From assembly GCA_903910585.1 (NCBI GenBank), contig CAIWAH010000376.1, positions 1-64,000 on the forward strand: 64,000 bases of DNA. The letters run 5' to 3'. The stretch is from an uncultured Verrucomicrobiota bacterium (GTDB lineage Bacteria; Verrucomicrobiota; Verrucomicrobiia; Limisphaerales; UBA9464). The stretch's first letter is position 1, and every line of letters begins with the position of its first letter. The position numbers and the translations under genes were made by a program. Under the pieces are notes generated by a model, which was not told the origin of the DNA, searched no databases, and saw only the letters and a list, made by a program, of their open reading frames with translations. Positions 59,850 through 64,000 of the stretch are shown piece after piece.

Positions 59850-60404
59850 ATGGCTGCCGCCCCTCTGATTGTCCTTGGCGTGACCGGTTCCATTGCCGCT
59901 CACAAGGCGATTGACCTCGCCAGCCTGCTGACGAAGGGCGGCGCGGATGTTCACGCGGTGCTGACCGCGGAAGCGCAACGTTTTGTCCAGCCGCTGCCTT
60001 TCAAGACGCTGACCCGCAACCCGGTGGTCACCAGCCTCTACGACGAAGAGGAAGGCTGGAAGCCGACCCACATTCGCCTGGCAGACGAGGCGGCGGTGCT
60101 GGTGGTTGCGCCTGCCACCGCCAATTGCCTCGCGAAGCTGGCATTGGGGCTGGCCGATGATGCTCTCGGCTGCATCGCCTTGGCCCTGCGGCCGGACGCC
60201 AAGCTCGTGATCGCCCCCGCCATGAACGGGAAGATGTGGCTGCACCCGGCGACCCAGGCCCATGTGGAAACGCTGAAGTCCCGGGGAGCGGAGTTTCTCG
60301 GGCCCGACGGAGGGCTGCTTTCCTGCGGTTACGAGGGAATTGGACGGCTCTGGCCGGTGGAAAAAATCGCCGTCCAAGTCCTGCAAAGTTTGGGCCGGGC
60401 GTGA
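59850..60404 (+). CDS. coaC: Phosphopantothenoylcysteine decarboxylase (single-domain CoaC)
   Basis: A 184-residue HFCD-family flavoprotein of CoA biosynthesis. It has LGVTGSIAAHKAIDLASLLT at the N-terminus, HIRLADEAAVLVVAPATANC with the conserved His and PATAN motif, and VIAPAMNGKMWLHPATQ in the substrate-recognition clamp. SCGYEGIGRL holds the catalytic-type Cys-Gly. It ends there: the CoaB (phosphopantothenate-cysteine ligase) domain fused in the common CoaBC protein is absent and must be encoded elsewhere. It is part of the yicC-gmk-coaC run. Confidence 0.93.
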   Translation: MAAAPLIVLGVTGSIAAHKAIDLASLLTKGGADVHAVLTAEAQRFVQPLPFKTLTRNPVVTSLYDEEEGWKPTHIRLADEAAVLVVAPATANCLAKLALGLADDALGCIALALRPDAKLVIAPAMNGKMWLHPATQAHVETLKSRGAEFLGPDGGLLSCGYEGIGRLWPVEKIAVQVLQSLGRA

Positions 60405-60434
60405 CGTCGGCACGGAAACTGCCAAGCTGAAGCC

Positions 60435-61859
60435 GTGCTGTTGACCGACCTCGGGCGCAAGGCTCGCGAGCTGCTGGCGGCCGTTTCGCCCCCCTCCGAA
60501 GCGGCCGGTCCGGACCTCTCGATCTTTTTGGACCGGGTTCGCTTTGTGGAGCGCGGGCTGGCGATTCCGGTCAAAGTCCTGATCGTTCCCCTGCTGGCTT
60601 ATCTTCTGTTCTTCTCTAACTGGATCGCCGATCCGCTGCCCCCGCGGGATGTGGCGTTGCAGGCGCTGCGTAATTTTTTCGTGCTGTATTTCGCCCTCAG
60701 TGTGGGCGGTGGCCTGATGGTGTGGGGAATGGATGAGGTGTCACCGCGCCTGCTTTCCCGGGTGGTTTACACGGTGGCCATCCTCGACGCGGCCATGCTT
60801 GGCGGCATCACTCTGGTAAGCGGTGGTTTCGACAGCCTGCTGTTCTGGGTCTTTCTCGGCCTGATTGTGCGGAATGCGGCCGTCATCGCCTATTCGGACG
60901 TGCAGATTACGGTCAACCTGCTCATCAGCGTGATCTACGTCGTGGCCGGCATCCTCGACATCGCCCTCGAACGTGCGGAAATCGCCGGTGTCCGGTCCGT
61001 GGGGCTGGGGGAAGTCGCCCGCGAGACGGACGACCTGCCGCCCAACCTGATGGTCGAGGCGCTCCTGCTCCGCGTGCTGCTGCTTCTCCTGATGACAGCC
61101 TGTTCCTACGGCGTGCAGGTGTTGCTGGACCGGCAGCGGCAGAAGGAAAGCGAAGCCAGGGAGTTTGCCATCAAACAGGAACAGCTCGAGGCGGCTGGGC
61201 GCCTGGCGGCCGAGATTGCCCACCAGCTCAAGAACCCGCTGGGCATCATCAACAATGCGGCCTTCAACCTCCAGCGGACGGTCAAGGAGGGCAAGACCAT
61301 CACACAGCAGATTTCGATCATCCGCGAGGAGGTGGACCGGTCCGACCGGATCATCACAGAGCTGATGGGCTACGCCAAGCTGGCGGAAGGGAGAGTGGAA
61401 CGGCTGGCCATCCCGCAATTGCTGGACGAGGCGCTGCAGGAAGTGTTTCCCGTTGCCGCCAAATTCGAGACCCGTGTAACCCATCACTACGACGCTGCGC
61501 TGCCGGTGTTGCTGGGGGCGAAGGTTCACTTCATGGAGATCTTCCGGAACCTGCTCACGAATGCCCGGGAAGCGATGGAGGGCAGGGGGGCCCTCCATAT
61601 CGAGGCAAAGTCAGGACCAGACTTCAGCGTTGAAGTCTCCGTCGCCGACACCGGGCCCGGTATTCCTCCCGAGAACCGCGAGCAGATCTTTGAGCCCTAC
61701 TTCACGACCAAGGCGAAGGGATCAGGGCTCGGCCTGGCCATCGTGAAACACAATGCCGAGATTTACGGCGGCCGGGTGGCTGTCACCTCCGAACTTGGCA
61801 AGGGCACCCGGTTTACGGTCACGTTGCCCGCCCGCTCCCTGTTCCGCCTGCGAAAATGA
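60435..61859 (+). CDS. Membrane sensor histidine kinase (NtrB-like)
   Basis: A 474-residue kinase. The N-terminal region (about residues 35-235) has six likely membrane helices with short loops and no periplasmic sensor domain, suggesting intramembrane or redox sensing. A short coiled-coil leads to the H-box AAEIAHQLKNPLGIINNAAF with H263. The N-box NLLTNAREAM, G1 VADTGPGIP, F-box PYFTTKAKGSGLGL and G2 complete the catalytic domain. Start is GTG (VLLTDLGRKAR). The stop overlaps the start of the sigma-54 response regulator by four bases, so the two form one two-component pair. Confidence 0.92.
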   Translation: MLLTDLGRKARELLAAVSPPSEAAGPDLSIFLDRVRFVERGLAIPVKVLIVPLLAYLLFFSNWIADPLPPRDVALQALRNFFVLYFALSVGGGLMVWGMDEVSPRLLSRVVYTVAILDAAMLGGITLVSGGFDSLLFWVFLGLIVRNAAVIAYSDVQITVNLLISVIYVVAGILDIALERAEIAGVRSVGLGEVARETDDLPPNLMVEALLLRVLLLLLMTACSYGVQVLLDRQRQKESEAREFAIKQEQLEAAGRLAAEIAHQLKNPLGIINNAAFNLQRTVKEGKTITQQISIIREEVDRSDRIITELMGYAKLAEGRVERLAIPQLLDEALQEVFPVAAKFETRVTHHYDAALPVLLGAKVHFMEIFRNLLTNAREAMEGRGALHIEAKSGPDFSVEVSVADTGPGIPPENREQIFEPYFTTKAKGSGLGLAIVKHNAEIYGGRVAVTSELGKGTRFTVTLPARSLFRLRK

Positions 61860-63307
61860 AACTCCCTCCACTGCTCGTCGTTGATGACGAAAAGAACATG
61901 CGGCTTTCCCTCGAGACGGTGCTGGCCGGGGAAGGCTACGGAGTCCGTTCCGCCGATTCCGCGGAAGGCGGCCTGAAGCTGCTCGAAAACGAGGATTTCT
62001 TCATGGTGATCAGCGACGCCCGCTTGGGCGGCATGAGCGGATACGAGTTCCTGAAGGAGGTCCGCAAGCGCAAGCCGGAGCTGCCGGTGCTGATCATGAC
62101 CGCCTACGCGACGGCCAAGCTGGCGGTGGAGGCCATCAAAAACGGCGCGATCGACTACCTGGCGAAACCCTTCGATCCCGAGGAACTGCTCCATGCCGTC
62201 AAGCGGTGCGGGGAACGGCATCAGCTGCTGACCGAAAATGCCGCCCTCAAGGCTCGGGCCGGCGAGTCCTACCGGCTGGAGCAGATCATTGGGGAAAGTC
62301 CCAAGGTGCGGGAACTGCGTGACCTCATCCGCACGGTCGCGCCCACGGACGCTACCGTGCTGATCCTCGGCGAAAGCGGCACGGGCAAGGAGCTCATTGC
62401 CGGCTCCCTGCATTCGCTCAGCCGCCGGGCTGGCGAGGCGTATATCCGTCTAAATTGCGCGGCGATTCCCGAGACGCTGCTGGAATCCGAACTGTTCGGC
62501 CATGAACGGGGAGCCTTCACGGGTGCCCATCGCACCAAACGCGGTTACGTCGAGGAAGCGGATGGCGGCACGATCTTCCTCGATGAGATCGGCGACATGA
62601 GCCGGCCGTTGCAGGCCAAACTGCTGCGCTTCCTAGAGGATGGGACCTTTACCCGCGTCGGCGGGACCCAGGAATTGCAGGTCAATGTCCGCCTGATTGC
62701 GGCCACCAACCGGAACATCGTGGACGCCATCCGGGCGGGCGAATTTCGGGAGGACCTGTTCCACCGGCTGAACGTGATGCAGTTCCGGCCGCCACCCTTG
62801 CGGGAACGCAGCTCCGACATCGTTCAACTGGCCGAGCATTTCCTCAAGCTGTTCGCCTTCCGCCTGGGCAAATCCGTCGGCGCCATCACCGAACCGGCGA
62901 AACTGGCCCTTCTGGCGCATTCCTGGCCGGGCAACGTGCGGGAACTCCGCAACGTGATGGAGCGGGCAGTGATTCTGGAAGCAACCGAGGCCATTCGGCC
63001 GACCAGCTTGCCGGACTTTGAGGTGGAATCCCGCCTGCGGGAGGGCGCCGGCAAGTCCCCCGGGAAATCGGGGCTTCAGCCGCCCAAACTGGAAGGCCCG
63101 GTGTCGCTCGGTGAGGCGTTGGTGCAGTTTGAACGGGAGCTGATTCTGGCTGCCGTCGAGCGGTGCGGCGGCAACCTCACCCGCGCCGCGCAGCAGCTCG
63201 ACCTGTCCCGGCACGCGCTCCGGTATCGCATGAGCCGGCTGAATGTGACCGTTGATGGAACCGTTGACGAAGAAAGCGATTCGTCTTCAAGCTCGTCCGT
63301 CCGATGA
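61856..63307 (+). CDS. Sigma-54-dependent response regulator (NtrC family)
   Basis: A 483-residue transcription activator. The receiver domain has acidic pair D10-D11, phospho-acceptor D54 in MVISDARLGGM and IMTAYATAKLAVEA, then YLAKPF. The AAA+ domain has Walker A GESGTGKELIAG, the sigma-54-contact loop GAFTGA (in HERGAFTGAHRTKRG), Walker B GGTIFLDEIGDM and arginine-finger region FREDLFHRLNVMQF. The Fis-type HTH is ILAAVERCGGNLTRAAQQLD then LSRHALRYRMSRL. All residues required for activity are present. It is controlled by the overlapping kinase; its regulon would have -24/-12 promoters. Confidence 0.95.
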   Translation: MKLPPLLVVDDEKNMRLSLETVLAGEGYGVRSADSAEGGLKLLENEDFFMVISDARLGGMSGYEFLKEVRKRKPELPVLIMTAYATAKLAVEAIKNGAIDYLAKPFDPEELLHAVKRCGERHQLLTENAALKARAGESYRLEQIIGESPKVRELRDLIRTVAPTDATVLILGESGTGKELIAGSLHSLSRRAGEAYIRLNCAAIPETLLESELFGHERGAFTGAHRTKRGYVEEADGGTIFLDEIGDMSRPLQAKLLRFLEDGTFTRVGGTQELQVNVRLIAATNRNIVDAIRAGEFREDLFHRLNVMQFRPPPLRERSSDIVQLAEHFLKLFAFRLGKSVGAITEPAKLALLAHSWPGNVRELRNVMERAVILEATEAIRPTSLPDFEVESRLREGAGKSPGKSGLQPPKLEGPVSLGEALVQFERELILAAVERCGGNLTRAAQQLDLSRHALRYRMSRLNVTVDGTVDEESDSSSSSSVR

Positions 63308-63639
63308 CTGGATTGTCCGCCAATTTGATGCTCGCCGCCCTGCCCGATTTGCCCGCCTCGTCGGCCGGGCAGGGGCTGGATGGACTGGGACACACCTTGG
63401 GCAGTGCCACGATCACCCTGCTGGTGGTGCTGGCCATCGGGGCGGTGTGCGTGATTTGGGCGGTCTTCTTTCGGAAATCGGACCGCAACCCCGGCCGGGG
63501 CGCGTTGGTTGAGAAGACCAGCAGTTCCAACGGTCGCCGCCGCCGGCGCCGGAAGGAACGCCGTCGGAATCCGACCCGGGCGGAAGTGGGCGGCCTGCCC
63601 CCGATCGGCGCCGGCGATTCGTCCAAGACGCCGTTGTGA
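63304..63639 (+). CDS. Small single-pass membrane protein with basic tail
   Basis: A 111-residue protein. About 30 N-terminal residues precede one transmembrane helix (TITLLVVLAIGAVCVIWAVF) and a strongly basic cytosolic tail (GRRRRRRKERRRNPTRAEVG). No family is recognised. Its ATG overlaps the response-regulator stop (ATGA) and its stop overlaps the GTG of the following squalene/phytoene synthase. It is thus translationally coupled on both sides, which argues that it is a real gene. The Arg cluster could bind nucleic acid or acidic lipids. Confidence 0.7.
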   Translation: MTGLSANLMLAALPDLPASSAGQGLDGLGHTLGSATITLLVVLAIGAVCVIWAVFFRKSDRNPGRGALVEKTSSSNGRRRRRRKERRRNPTRAEVGGLPPIGAGDSSKTPL

Positions 63640-64000
63640 GCACCGAGGTCAGTTCGGAGATCACCCGGAAAAGCGCCTCCAACCTCGCGCTGGCCTTCAT
63701 ACTCCTGCCGGCGCGCAAGCGGGCGGCCATGAGCGCCCTGTATGCCTTCTGCCGCGAAGTGGACGACGTCGCCGACGAAGACACGCTCCCAATCCCCGAG
63801 CGCCGCAGCCGCCTGTTGACCTGGCGAAATGACATCCGGGCCACGTGCGCGGGCGAGACGCCGCTGCTGCCGGTGAACCGGGAATTGCAGCCGTTCATCC
63901 GCGAGTTTCAGCTGCCGCTCAACCTGTTCGAGGCCCTGCTGGACGGCGTGGAGATGGACTTGGAGACCTTCCGCTACCCGGATTACGCCACCCTGGAGCG
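63636..64000 (+). CDS. Squalene/phytoene synthase family protein (partial, HpnC/HpnD-like)
   Basis: The reading frame from GTG 63636 runs open past the window end (about 121 residues seen). It shows SNLALAFILLPARKRAAMSA, the substrate Asp-rich motif ALYAFCREVDDVADE and LFEALLDGVEMDLETFRYPD, the first halves of a head-to-head prenyl synthase. The DDVADE motif and size suggest an HpnC/HpnD-type hopanoid squalene-pathway enzyme, but phytoene synthase cannot be excluded without the C-terminus. It uses prenyl diphosphates derived from the MEP pathway, to which ispH in this window belongs. Confidence 0.88.
   Translation, partial: MSTEVSSEITRKSASNLALAFILLPARKRAAMSALYAFCREVDDVADEDTLPIPERRSRLLTWRNDIRATCAGETPLLPVNRELQPFIREFQLPLNLFEALLDGVEMDLETFRYPDYATLE

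Overview
The window reads as chromosome of a Verrucomicrobiota bacterium, most likely of the Pedosphaera/Limisphaera group. It is GC-rich. It carries families concentrated in the Planctomycetes-Verrucomicrobia-Chlamydiae (PVC) superphylum: a DUF1587/1592/1588/1585 cytochrome protein, a PVC-type membrane-bound dehydrogenase with a haem domain, prepilin-like proteins with a [14 protein letters not shown]-type leader, and PEP-CTERM-like tails. It also carries dispersed palindromic repeats. The taxonomy is inferred from gene content; no rRNA gene lies in the window.

Layout. 1-5.6 kb: a methyltransferase/glycosyltransferase pair (minus), a small CZB zinc protein, a DUF1592-type cytochrome protein, then a DUF2017-like gene overlapping aat (N-degron transferase). 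5.7-19.7 kb: a respiratory complex I operon, nuoBCDEFGHIJKLMN. nuoA is absent, a CRP/FNR-type palindrome lies upstream, a tRNA-Gln gene lies antisense between nuoE and nuoF, a dispersed inverted repeat separates nuoK and nuoL, and nuoN carries a one-base frameshift in a G-run. 19.7-23.5 kb (minus): deoC, a prepilin-like protein, two tandem related secreted proteins and rpmB with a terminator. 23.6-37 kb: a CehA/McbA-type metallohydrolase, a DUF5690 membrane protein, a LuxR-type regulator, then a surface-protein locus (prepilin-like protein, lipoprotein, 1202-residue modular exported protein), a class III PLP enzyme and an octahaem cytochrome c. 37-42.8 kb: two convergent multi-domain universal stress proteins, a SIS protein, a secreted protein and purU.

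42.8-50.7 kb is the most unusual part. A BlaI-type repressor has two matching operators, one lying inside a promoter that implies a leaderless transcript. It overlaps a BlaR1-type M56 protease gene whose sensor domain looks like the periplasmic domain of a Wzz/GumC polysaccharide co-polymerase. Next come a PIN/AbrB toxin-antitoxin pair and a 1654-residue lipoprotein joining a ceramidase-like domain to a dehydrogenase propeller, HEAT repeats and a c-type haem domain. That gene contains two different palindromic DNA elements, both kept in frame.

50.8-64 kb: ispH, a TPR-like membrane protein, a small PEP-CTERM-like protein with its own terminator, tRNA-Ser(GCU), an aminotransferase, a PQQ-type propeller protein, a peptidoglycan amidase, yicC-gmk-coaC, and a tightly overlapping run of sensor kinase, sigma-54 response regulator, small membrane protein and the start of a squalene/phytoene synthase.

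Most functions are housekeeping: respiration, cofactor and isoprenoid synthesis, and cell-wall remodelling. Around them sits a layer of exported PVC-specific proteins. All family assignments come from reading motifs by eye; no database search was run.
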